From CAYLMM01 sp964384825 (GTDB taxonomy: Bacteria; Krumholzibacteriota; Krumholzibacteriia; LZORAL124-64-63): 32,921 nt of DNA. Position 1 is the first letter of the stretch. Each line of letters opens with the position of its first letter. The stretch covers positions 1 through 32,921 of the forward strand of contig CAYLMM010000030.1 of the NCBI GenBank assembly GCA_964384825.1, given 5' to 3'. Below are positions 16,280 through 25,458 of the stretch, piece after piece. The notes under the pieces are model-generated. The model made no database searches, was not told where the DNA came from, and worked only from the letters and a program-made list of their open reading frames with translations. The translations under genes and the position numbers were made by a program.

Positions 16280-16600
16280 ATGAATCGATGGGCAGCCGAA
16301 ATTCTCCGCCAAGGCTTCGCCCGGATCCGGGCCCGCCTGCGTCCGGGCTGGACGCTGGAACCCCCTTGTCTGCGGCGGTGCGGCGGGGAGTGGACGATCC
16401 GTTTGCGGGGGCGGAGCCCGGGGGGCGTCACGGCCTCGAGGCAGGTCGCCGTCCGGCTGCCGGCGCGTTGCCGGCCCGGTCATCCCGAAGCGCGACGGCT
16501 GCTGCTGGGCGCACTGGCCGGCGCGGTGGGGGAGGTCGCCGCCGCGACCGGCGGCGGGCTGCGCATGGCCGATTGGTCCCGCACCGGCGCGAGGCGGTGA
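16280..16600 (+). CDS. Possible small Arg/Gly-rich hypothetical protein
   Basis: An open frame of 106 residues from an ATG at 16280. The third-codon-position GC is high, like real genes here, and the middle has alternating strand-like segments (EWTIRLRGR, RQVAVRLPAR) followed by a helix (EARRLLLGALAGAVGEVAAA). Against it: there is no ribosome site (CTTATTCGAAAA precedes the ATG), the composition is extremely Arg-rich, and GC-rich DNA produces such frames by chance. The frame stays open upstream to a GTG near 15962, but that part looks non-coding. I recognise no family. It converges with cdaA across about 105 bases. It may be a real small protein or noise. Confidence 0.3.
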   Translation: MNRWAAEILRQGFARIRARLRPGWTLEPPCLRRCGGEWTIRLRGRSPGGVTASRQVAVRLPARCRPGHPEARRLLLGALAGAVGEVAAATGGGLRMADWSRTGARR

Positions 16601-16705
16601 ATTCCTCCGGCCCGGGCGGCGCGCCGAATCGCTTGACGGGGCGCGAAGATTCGATGGATACGCGGTCGGAGGGGGCGGGCGGAAGGACCGGCCGGGAAGC
16701 GGCGA

Positions 16706-17509
16706 TCAGGAAGCGGCGGGCTTGCGGGTCTTCTCCTCGCCGGCGCCGGAGATCGAGGCCAGGGCCAGGATCCGGTTTAATTCGGCCGACAGATCGGTGA
16801 TCGACAGCCCGCGCATGATCTCCCCGTTGTAGGCCAGCGAGATCGCCCGGGTCTCCTCGGAGACCACGATCACCAAGGCGTCGGAGATCTCCGACATCCC
16901 GATCGCGGCGCGATGGCGGGTGCCCAGGTAGTAGCCCAGTTCGGTCTTCTCGCTGTTGGGCAGGATGCAGCCCGCGGCGGCGATCTTGTGCTGGCTGATG
17001 ACGACAGCCCCGTCGTGCAGCGGCCCCGGGACGGTGAAGATGGATTCGAGCATCAGGGCCGAGATGTCGGCGTTGATCGGCGTGCCGCTCTTGATCCATC
17101 GGCCCAGCCCGATCTCGCGTTCGATGACGATCAGGGCGCCCAGGCCCCGGCGCGAGAGGCGCTCGACGGCCCGCAGGATCTCCTCTTCGGCGGGAATCTC
17201 ATCGGCCGGCGCGAAGAAGGCCAGCATGCGGCGGCGTCCCAGCTGGGTCAGGGCGTTCCGCAGTTCGGGCTGGAAGATGATGATGAAGGCCACCACCCAG
17301 ACCGTCTGCAGCGACGAGATGATCTGCTTGAGCACGATCATGTCCAGCCGGTCGGCGAGCCAGGAGAAGACCAGCAGCACCGTCAGCCCGATGAACATCT
17401 GGGAGGCGCGGGTGCCCCGGACCAGCAGCAGCAGGCGGTAGAGCAGGAACGCCACGACCAGGATGTCGAGGATGTCGATGGCCAGGGAGTTGGTGATGGA
17501 TTCCCACAT
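16706..17509 (-). CDS. cdaA: Diadenylate cyclase CdaA (membrane-bound c-di-AMP synthase)
   Basis: Condenses two ATP into cyclic di-AMP, a second messenger for osmotic and cell-wall control. The 267-residue protein has three N-terminal membrane segments (about residues 10-30, 35-52 and 63-80) containing the family run DILDILVVAFLLYRLLLLVRG, split at residues 12-32. The DAC domain follows, with the catalytic DGA (Asp166-Ala168, in PLHDGAVV) and the ATP-binding GTRHR (196-200). I chose the ATG at 17509 because the protein then begins as usual for CdaA; the frame extends upstream without similarity. The ribosome site is weak. A good promoter lies about 65-95 bases upstream, so it may be expressed apart from folP. 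The usual partner CdaR (YbbR) is not adjacent. Confidence 0.94.
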   Translation of the reverse strand: MWESITNSLAIDILDILVVAFLLYRLLLLVRGTRASQMFIGLTVLLVFSWLADRLDMIVLKQIISSLQTVWVVAFIIIFQPELRNALTQLGRRRMLAFFAPADEIPAEEEILRAVERLSRRGLGALIVIEREIGLGRWIKSGTPINADISALMLESIFTVPGPLHDGAVVISQHKIAAAGCILPNSEKTELGYYLGTRHRAAIGMSEISDALVIVVSEETRAISLAYNGEIMRGLSITDLSAELNRILALASISGAGEEKTRKPAAS

Positions 17510-17573
17510 CTTCGGTGTCCGTGGTCTGGGTCGTTCTCGCTCCGCGGGCGCCCGGATCGGGAACGCCGCTCGC

Positions 17574-17602
17574 AGATTAGCACCGGTCGGATCGGCGGAC
17601 AA
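17574..17602 (-). promoter_or_regulatory. Sigma70-type promoter for cdaA
   Basis: On the minus strand TTGTCC (17602-17597) is followed by a 17-base spacer and TAATCT (17579-17574). It lies in the 135-base gap between folP and cdaA and gives a leader of about 58 bases. Confidence 0.6.
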
Positions 17603-17644
17603 CGGCGAACTGGATGGTTCGACGTCGTGCGGCGCCGGCCGGGG

Positions 17645-18492
17645 TCAGCCTGCCTCGCGAATCGCCGCGAGGACTTCCAGGAACTGGATCGTTTCCGGTA
17701 CGTCGTGCACGCGGACAACGGCGCAGCCGGCGCGGAACGCCGCGGCGGCCGCGGCCAGGCTGCCGGGCAGCCGGTCGGCGGGCTCGGCGCCGGTCAGGTC
17801 GCCGATGAATCTCTTGCGCGAGGCCCCGAGCAGGATCGCCCTGCCGGGCGCCGTGCCTTCCAGCCGGGCGAGCAGGGCCATGTTGTGTTCGAGCTTCTTG
17901 CCGAAACCGATCCCGGGGTCCACGAGGATCCGTTCCGCGGCGACGCCGGCCTCTTCGGCGGCCAGGGCCCGCCCTTCCAGATAGGCGCCGATCTCGCCCG
18001 GGGCGTCACGGTAGGCGGGGGAGTCCTGCATGGTGCGGGGCGTGCCCAGCATGTGCATCAGGACCAGCCCGCAGCCGGACCCGGCGGCGACCGGCAGCAT
18101 GTCCGGGTCCATCGTGCCGGCCGAGATGTCGTTGATCCCGTCGCAGCCCAGGTCCAGGGCTCGTCGGGCCGTGTCGGCGCGGTAGGTGTCGACGGTCAGG
18201 GGCAGATCGCAGCGGCGCCGGATCTCGGCCAGGACCGGCAGCAGGCGGCGCTGCTCCTCGGCGGTGTCGACGGGCTCGGCGCCGGGCCGCGAGGACTCGG
18301 CGCCGAGGTCCAGGATTTCGGCGCCGCCGGCGGCCATCTCCTCGGCCCGGGCGGCGGCGAGGCCGGGATCGGGCGTCCGGGAGGCGGCGTGGAAGCTGTC
18401 CGGAGTCGGGTTGAGGATGCCCATCACCCGGGGCCGGCGATCGTATCGCAGCGGGCGCCGGCCCAGCAGCCAGGTCCGATTCGCGGTCCCGG

Positions 18493-18496
<4 letters not shown>
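17645..18496 (-). CDS. folP: Dihydropteroate synthase
   Basis: Joins p-aminobenzoate to dihydropterin pyrophosphate in folate synthesis; it is the target of sulfonamides. The 283-residue TIM-barrel protein has VMGILNPTPDSF (residues 24-35), GAESSRPGA (65-73), DGINDIS near 119, ILVDPGIGFGKK, ILLGASRKRFIG and the C-terminal VRVHDV, which together give all pterin and phosphate contacts. The start is a GTG at 18496 that overlaps the ftsH stop (GTGA), indicating translational coupling. The ftsH-folP-cdaA order has counterparts in other bacteria, so this is a conserved type of neighbourhood. Confidence 0.95.
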
Positions 18497-20538
<2,042 letters not shown>

Positions 20539-20601
20539 GGGACTCCTTGTTTCCTGATTGCGTTCACGGTCGCGGCGGACATCCCGAAACCGTCCGGGGG
20601 C

Positions 20602-22125
20602 TCAACGCCCGGAATCGGATTCGGGTTCCCCGGCGGGGGGCTGCTCCGTCTCGAGCAGCGTGAGTGTAACCCCGGGTCCGGAGCCAGGCAACAGGCGGGT
20701 CCGCTCGGCGCGGGCGATTCCCGCGACCCAGAGGATTCCCGCGTCGTCTTCCACGACCAGGGCGCGGGCCCTGTCGGCGTGGGGGATTTTCCGCTCGGCG
20801 AGCAGATCCGACACCTTTTTGCGGCCTTCCATGCCGAACGGAACGATCCGGTCTCCAGCCCGCCATCTTCGCAGACGCGGACGTCCGTGCAAGGCGTTCC
20901 GCGGCACTGTCAGGCGCCAGACAAGATCGGATCCGGGATGCGGCACGATGCCGGGCTCGGGCTCGGTCCCTGGGCCGCCGGCGGTTTCGGGGCCGCACTG
21001 CTCCTCCAAGATATGAAAATAAGCGTTCGGCGACAGGTCGTTGCCGCGGCCTGCCGGGGGATCCCCGGGAGCGAGCAGCAGCAGCCGGTCCCCGTCGCGC
21101 AGGGCGCGCCAGCCGCGGATCAGATCGAGGGCGCCGCCGGATCGGCCCGTCGCGAGCCAATCCAGCAGGGCGTCGAGATGGGCCATCTCGAGATCCCGCT
21201 CCAGTCCGCAGCGTTCCGCCAGGATCCGCCGCAGGATGCGGGTTCCCAGGGGACGGGGCAGGGCCGCGGTCGCGGCCGCGGGCAGGGCCGGCGGCTCGGA
21301 TTCCGGTCCGGGCTCGCCGCGGGCGGCCGCCTCGTCGGTCATGGCGGCCAGGGCCTCGTCGGCCATCGCATCGAGCAGGTCGGCGTCGCGGCCGGCGAGC
21401 CGCGCCAGCCGGGCCGGACCGGCGTCGACGCCCGAACCCAGGATTTCGCGCGCCAGGGGCAGCAGCTCGTGACGGATCCGGGAGCGCGCGGCGCCACCGT
21501 CCAGATTGGTGCGGTCGGTGCGCCAGGGCTGGCCCGCGTCGGTCAGGAAGGAAGCGATCTCGTCGCGGCCGGCCGCCAGCATCGGATGGATGAAAGGGCC
21601 GCAGACCGGGCGGATGCCCCGCAGGCCGTCGAGGCCGGTGCCGCGGAAAAGTCGCATCACGATCGTTTCGACCTGGTCGTCGCGATGGTGGCCGGTGGCG
21701 CAGCAGGCCAGCGAAGGGTCGGCGGCGAGGGTTTCGAGCAGGAATTCCCGGCGCAGATGCCGTCCCGCCTCCTCTTCGCCCCGTCCGCGCTCGGCGGCGG
21801 CGGCGCGGGCGTCGGCCCGGCGGACGGCCAGCGGGATGCCGAGTCGTGCGCAGAGATCGCGGCAGAAGGCCTCGTCGGCGTCGGAATCGGACCCGCGCAG
21901 CAGGTGGTTCAGGTGGGCGGCCGCGACCGGTCCGCCGCCGCCGTCGCGCCGGGCGGCGGCCGCGAGCAGCAGGGCCGTCGAATCGGCGCCGCCGGACAGG
22001 GCGATCAGAACGCCGTCGGAAGCCGGAATATCGTTCGTCGGGGAGGATTGCGCACCGGCGGCCAGCCGCACGAGTCGGTCGAGCTCGGGCAGGATCCGCT
22101 CCAGGAATGGATGCAACGTCTCCAT
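20602..22125 (-). CDS. tilS: tRNA(Ile)-lysidine synthase
   Basis: Uses ATP to attach lysine to C34 of the tRNA-Ile with anticodon CAU, so that it reads AUA and is charged with isoleucine. The 507-residue protein has the N-type ATP-pyrophosphatase loop SGGADST (44-50), AAHLNHLLRG, the GHHRDDQVETIVMRLFRG block, and a C-terminal TilS domain ending with RRWRAGDRIVPFGMEGRKKVSDLL, which aligns with the family tail. I chose the ATG at 22125; the longer open frame runs into the tRNA gene and is not coding. No ribosome site is visible before the start. The tRNA-Met gene lies 30 bases upstream on the same strand, and transcription probably begins at the tRNA promoter. Confidence 0.94.
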   Translation of the reverse strand: METLHPFLERILPELDRLVRLAAGAQSSPTNDIPASDGVLIALSGGADSTALLLAAAARRDGGGGPVAAAHLNHLLRGSDSDADEAFCRDLCARLGIPLAVRRADARAAAAERGRGEEEAGRHLRREFLLETLAADPSLACCATGHHRDDQVETIVMRLFRGTGLDGLRGIRPVCGPFIHPMLAAGRDEIASFLTDAGQPWRTDRTNLDGGAARSRIRHELLPLAREILGSGVDAGPARLARLAGRDADLLDAMADEALAAMTDEAAARGEPGPESEPPALPAAATAALPRPLGTRILRRILAERCGLERDLEMAHLDALLDWLATGRSGGALDLIRGWRALRDGDRLLLLAPGDPPAGRGNDLSPNAYFHILEEQCGPETAGGPGTEPEPGIVPHPGSDLVWRLTVPRNALHGRPRLRRWRAGDRIVPFGMEGRKKVSDLLAERKIPHADRARALVVEDDAGILWVAGIARAERTRLLPGSGPGVTLTLLETEQPPAGEPESDSGR

Positions 22126-22147
22126 GGCGCGGGTTCTGGTGGAAGGC

Positions 22148-22155
22148 AAAAAAAA
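22148..22155 (-). terminator. Run of eight T directly after the tRNA CCA end
   Basis: Read on the minus strand, TTTTTTTT follows the tRNA 3' CCA immediately. The acceptor/T-arm structure could act as the hairpin of a weak terminator, or the run may be a processing site. It stands between the tRNA and tilS, so it may set how much tilS is made from the tRNA promoter. Confidence 0.4.
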
Positions 22156-22232
22156 TGGTAGCGGCGCAGGGATTCGAACCCCGGACACGTGGATTATGAT
22201 TCCACTGCTCTAACCAACTGAGCTACGCCGCC
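22156..22232 (-). tRNA. tRNA-Met (anticodon CAU), most likely elongator type
   Basis: A 77-base tRNA with encoded CCA. The acceptor stem GGCGGCG pairs with CGCCGCT (one G-U at 1-72), discriminator A. The D arm is GCTCAGTTGGTTAGAGC, and the anticodon stem GTGGA/TCCAC encloses the loop ATCATAA. The anticodon CAU is at 22198-22196. The T arm has TTCGAAT. The acceptor has no 5' mismatch like initiator tRNAs. tRNA-Ile2 also has CAU, but pairs 4-69 and 5-68 here are G-C in both cases rather than the C-G pairs I associate with TilS substrates, so elongator Met is favoured. Confidence 0.93.
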
Positions 22233-22286
22233 ACCAATGGTATGTATAAAGCCCGCCAGACGGTGAGACCGCCCGAGCGGAAAATC

Positions 22287-22315
22287 AATCTAGACGGGCA
22301 GAGGCGGCTTGTCAA
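22287..22315 (-). promoter_or_regulatory. Strong sigma70-type promoter for tRNA-Met and tilS
   Basis: On the minus strand TTGACA (22315-22310), a 17-base spacer and TAGATT (22292-22287). It gives a leader of about 48 bases before the tRNA 5' end. The -35 overlaps the -35 of a plus-strand promoter. Confidence 0.75.
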
Positions 22316-22338
22316 GACGGTCCCCCGCGACCTATTGT
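22309..22338 (+). promoter_or_regulatory. Divergent promoter for the ilvC operon
   Basis: TTGTCA (22309-22314), an 18-base spacer and TATTGT (22333-22338). It gives a leader of about 54 bases before the ilvC start. The -35 lies in CTTGTCAAG, a palindrome that also supplies the -35 of the tRNA promoter on the other strand. Confidence 0.55.
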
Positions 22339-22398
22339 CCGGGAGTATTCGCCGTGGGCGGCCCGAACGGGCCCATCGCTCGGGGGTTGGAGATGGAT

Positions 22399-23451
22399 AT
22401 GGATGAATTGAGCCCTCCGGTGGGGGTTTTCGAGGAGGATGCGGTTTCCCTGGAGCCGCTGCGGGATCGGACCGTGGCGATCCTGGGCTACGGCAATCAG
22501 GGGCATGCGCACGCCCTGAATCTGCGCGACAGCGGGATCGAGGTGGTGGTCGGGGCGCGCGCGGGGGGCGCCGGGGCCGCCCGGGCCGTCGATGACGGCT
22601 TCGTTCCCCTGGAGATCGGCGACGCCGCGGCCATGGGAGACATCGTGATGATCCTGCTGCCCGACGAGGTCCAGCGCACCGTCTACGCCGACGAGGTGGC
22701 GGCGCGGATGCGTCCCGGCGCGGCCCTGGCGTTCGCGCACGGATTCGCGGTGGCTTTCGACGGCGTCGAGACGGAACCGGGCCGTTCCTGTTTTCTGGCC
22801 GCTCCCAAGGGACAGGGCGACATGCTGCGCGAGGCCTACGCCGGCGGCGGCGGCCTGCCGGGGCTGTTGGCGGTGGCCCCGGGTTCGCCGCCGGAGACCT
22901 GGGATCTGGCCGCGGCCTACGCCAAGGCCGTCGGCTGCCTGCGGGGCGGGGGATTTCCCACCACCTTCCGCGAGGAATGCGTCGCCGACCAGTTCGGCGA
23001 ACAGGCCGTGCTCTGCGGCGGTCTGGTGGAACTGCTGCGGGCCGCCTACGAGACTTTGATCGACCGGGGCTACGCCCCCGAGAACGCGTATTTCGAATGC
23101 GTGCACGAGGTCAAGCTGATCGCCGATCTTCTCCATCGGGCCGGCGTGGACGGCATGCGCAAGCTGATCAGCCCCACCGCCGCCTACGGGGGGTTGACGC
23201 GCGGTCCCCGCCTGGTGGACGATCGCACCCGAGCCGAGATGGGTCGCATCCTCGACGAGATCGAATCCGGCGCCTTCGCCGCGGAGTTCATCGAGGATTC
23301 GCAACGGCCCCACGGCGCGTCGGTTCTCGAGGAGAAACGGGCCCTCGAAGCGCGGACCGGCCTGGCCGAGACCGGCCGCCGCCTGCGGGACCGATTGAAC
23401 AACCTGGGCCTGGGAAAAGGCCCCCGAGGAGGAAGACATGACCGGGATTGA
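22399..23451 (+). CDS. ilvC: Ketol-acid reductoisomerase, divergent class I
   Basis: Isomerises and reduces acetolactate or acetohydroxybutyrate in valine and isoleucine synthesis. The 350-residue protein has the Rossmann motif GYGNQG (30-35), LLPDEVQRTVY, APKGQG (135-140) and the metal/catalytic set Asp197, Glu201, Glu233, Glu237 and Ser258 (VADQFGEQAVLCGG, YFECVHEVKL, KLISPTAAYG). Oddities: the cofactor loop reads GARAGGAGA, lacking both phosphate-binding serines of the usual GLRxGSxS. The usual HGFN is HGFA, and the usual PKGPG is PKGQG. An NADH-preferring enzyme is a fair guess. Start codons at 22393 and 22399 are both possible; the second has a GGAG six bases upstream. ilvB, ilvN and ilvD are not nearby. 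Its 3' end overlaps the next gene by 14 bases. Confidence 0.88.
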   Translation: MDELSPPVGVFEEDAVSLEPLRDRTVAILGYGNQGHAHALNLRDSGIEVVVGARAGGAGAARAVDDGFVPLEIGDAAAMGDIVMILLPDEVQRTVYADEVAARMRPGAALAFAHGFAVAFDGVETEPGRSCFLAAPKGQGDMLREAYAGGGGLPGLLAVAPGSPPETWDLAAAYAKAVGCLRGGGFPTTFREECVADQFGEQAVLCGGLVELLRAAYETLIDRGYAPENAYFECVHEVKLIADLLHRAGVDGMRKLISPTAAYGGLTRGPRLVDDRTRAEMGRILDEIESGAFAAEFIEDSQRPHGASVLEEKRALEARTGLAETGRRLRDRLNNLGLGKGPRGGRHDRD

Positions 23452-24157
23452 GACGCCCCGTGCCCCCGACACCCTGCTTGGCCGCATCGTCGCGGTGTTC
23501 ACCAACCCGCAGGCGGCCATGGAGGCCGTTCGCGAGAACCCGCGCTGGACGGTGGCGGGGCTGATCCTGATCGTCCTGCTGGGCTTCTACGGCGCCACGA
23601 CGCTGCAGATCTCCGGCCCCGAGCAGCTGGACGTCATGAGCGAGACCCGCCTGGGGCAGATGATGACGCCCGAGCAGCTGCAGGAGCAGTACGATTCCTA
23701 TCTGGATCTTTCGTTCACCGACCGGCTGCTGGCGGGAATGCAGGCGGGGATCGGCGTTTTCATCGGCATCATGATCAACGCGCTGATCCTGCTGCTGTTC
23801 ACCAAGCTGGCCGGCGGGATCGGATCGTTCGCGCAGGTGATGGGCGTGGTCTTCTGGGCCAACCTGATCGGGATGGGGCTCGGCACGCTGGTGAAATGGC
23901 CCCTGGTCTTCGCCAAGAACTCCGTCTTCGGGGTCTCGACCGGGCTGGCGCTGCTCGCTCCGCAGGCCGACCCGACGACGCTGCTCTACCAGGTGCTGTC
24001 GATCTTCGACGTCTTCGCCATCTGGGCCCTGTACGTCATCGCCGTGGGATTCGTGAAGATCCACGGCTTCACTTTCGGCAAGGCCCTGACCGTGACGGTC
24101 ATGACCTGGGTGCTGCTGAACGCCATCATGGTCGGATTCAGCCAGATTCTCATGTAA
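23438..24157 (+). CDS. Yip1-domain integral membrane protein
   Basis: A 239-residue membrane protein. A short cytosolic N-terminus with the family start (LLGRIVAVFTNPQAAMEAVRENP, seen at about 13-35) leads into a first helix (38-57). A long amphipathic loop (60-95) follows, then about four more helices (about 98-122, 128-150, 183-205 and 212-235). The fold matches bacterial Yip1-family proteins, whose function is not defined; eukaryotic relatives act in vesicle traffic. A GAGGAGG site lies about six bases before the ATG, which is inside the last 14 bases of ilvC. It is followed after 46 bases by a MacA-type adaptor. In this position it may be an accessory of the efflux system, which is inference only. 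Confidence 0.8.
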   Translation: MTGIETPRAPDTLLGRIVAVFTNPQAAMEAVRENPRWTVAGLILIVLLGFYGATTLQISGPEQLDVMSETRLGQMMTPEQLQEQYDSYLDLSFTDRLLAGMQAGIGVFIGIMINALILLLFTKLAGGIGSFAQVMGVVFWANLIGMGLGTLVKWPLVFAKNSVFGVSTGLALLAPQADPTTLLYQVLSIFDVFAIWALYVIAVGFVKIHGFTFGKALTVTVMTWVLLNAIMVGFSQILM

Positions 24158-24203
24158 TCGAGCCGCGCGGGCACCGCGCCCGCGCCCGGACCGGGAGGAC
24201 CGC

Positions 24204-25457
24204 GTGAAGAAGAAGTGGATCATCATCGGGGTCGCGGCCGTGGTCGTGCTGCTGGTCGCGGGCAACCTCGTGCGCAGCGGCAACGGCAAATCCGTCGAGG
24301 TCGATACGGCCGAGCCGCAGTTCAAGGACCTGGTGGCCACCGTCACGGCTTCGGGCACCCTGACGCCCAAGCGCAAGGTCGACGTCAGCGCCGAGGCGAT
24401 CGGGCGGATCACGCGGCTGAGCGTCGAAGAGGGCGACGCGGTCGAGGTGGGCGATTTCCTGCTGGAGATCGATCCCACCGAATACGCCTCTCTGGCCCGC
24501 GGCTACGAGGCCGCGGTCAACACCAGCCGGGCCAACCTGCGCCTGGCCGAGGCCTCCGCCCGCAAGGCGGACATCGATCTGGAAAGGACCCGCGACCTCT
24601 TCGCCGAGGGCCTGGCCTCGCAGCAGGAACTGGACGCCGTCGAGACCAACGCCCGGGTCGAGAAGGCGCGCGTCGACGCCAACCGGGCCAACCTGCAGCA
24701 GGCCGAGGCCAATCACGAAAAGGCCCGCCACGACCTGGACAAGGTCACCATGACCGCCTCGATGGCCGGCGTGGTCACCCGCCTCAACGTCGAGGAGGGC
24801 GAGAACGCCATCATGGGCACCCTGAACAATCCCGGCACGGTGCTGCTGACGATCGCCGACCTGAGCACGATGGAGGCCGAGATCGACGTCGACGAGACCG
24901 AGGTCGTGGACGTGGATCTCGGGCAGCTCGCCGAGGTCGAGATCGACGCCTTTCCCGACACGACCTTCGCCGGCGTGGTGACCGAGATCGGCAACAGCCC
25001 GATCTACACCAGCACCGGCCAGAGCCAGCAGGCGGTCGATTTCAAGGTGACCGTCACGCTGACCGACCGCATCGAGGGGGTGCGGCCGGGGCTGTCGGCC
25101 GAAGCCGAGATCACCGTCGCCGCGCGGGATTCGGTCCTGGCGGTCCCGATCGGCGCTGTCGTGGTGCGGGAATGGCCGCCGCGCGAACGGACCCGCCGCG
25201 GGCGGCCGCGGGCCGCGGGCTCCGGGGACGACGACGGCATCGAACGCGAGGACCGCGAGGGCGTCTTCGTCATCGTCGACGGCGAGGCCCGTTTCACGCC
25301 GGTGCGGCTGGGCATCACCGGCGAGGAGGATTTCGAGATCCTGGACGGCCTGGCCGCCGGGGGGACCATCGTCGCGGGACCCTTCCGCGTCCTGCGCGAT
25401 CTGCAGCACGGCGACGCGGTGAAGCCCGGCAAGAAACAGCGGCGCGGGCGGGATTGA
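24204..25457 (+). CDS. Efflux periplasmic adaptor, MacA/HlyD type
   Basis: A 417-residue membrane-fusion protein anchored by one N-terminal helix (residues about 5-23). It then has the lipoyl half VDVSAEAIGRITRLSVEEGDAVEVGD, split at about 59-85, a long alpha-hairpin (about 100-180, rich in Ala/Glu/Arg), the second lipoyl half (TMTASMAGVVTRLNVEEGE) and a beta-barrel and membrane-proximal domain (about 220-410). A charged insert near 325-345 (ERTRRGRPRA...DDDGIEREDRE) interrupts the barrel region. The GTG start at 24204 has a GGGAGGA site about 8 bases upstream. Two MacB-like permeases follow directly, so this is the adaptor of an ABC-type exporter. The cargo is unknown. Confidence 0.9.
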   Translation: MKKKWIIIGVAAVVVLLVAGNLVRSGNGKSVEVDTAEPQFKDLVATVTASGTLTPKRKVDVSAEAIGRITRLSVEEGDAVEVGDFLLEIDPTEYASLARGYEAAVNTSRANLRLAEASARKADIDLERTRDLFAEGLASQQELDAVETNARVEKARVDANRANLQQAEANHEKARHDLDKVTMTASMAGVVTRLNVEEGENAIMGTLNNPGTVLLTIADLSTMEAEIDVDETEVVDVDLGQLAEVEIDAFPDTTFAGVVTEIGNSPIYTSTGQSQQAVDFKVTVTLTDRIEGVRPGLSAEAEITVAARDSVLAVPIGAVVVREWPPRERTRRGRPRAAGSGDDDGIEREDREGVFVIVDGEARFTPVRLGITGEEDFEILDGLAAGGTIVAGPFRVLRDLQHGDAVKPGKKQRRGRD

Positions 25458-25458
25458 C

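Noticed and set aside
15691..16431. A 246-residue minus-strand frame.
   Set aside because: Arg/Pro-rich and without a ribosome site; it runs antisense across the HTH gene and the AT-rich patch, with no conserved pattern.
22126..22188. Upstream extension of tilS to 22188.
   Set aside because: It would be coded inside the tRNA gene; the ATG at 22125 starts the conserved region.
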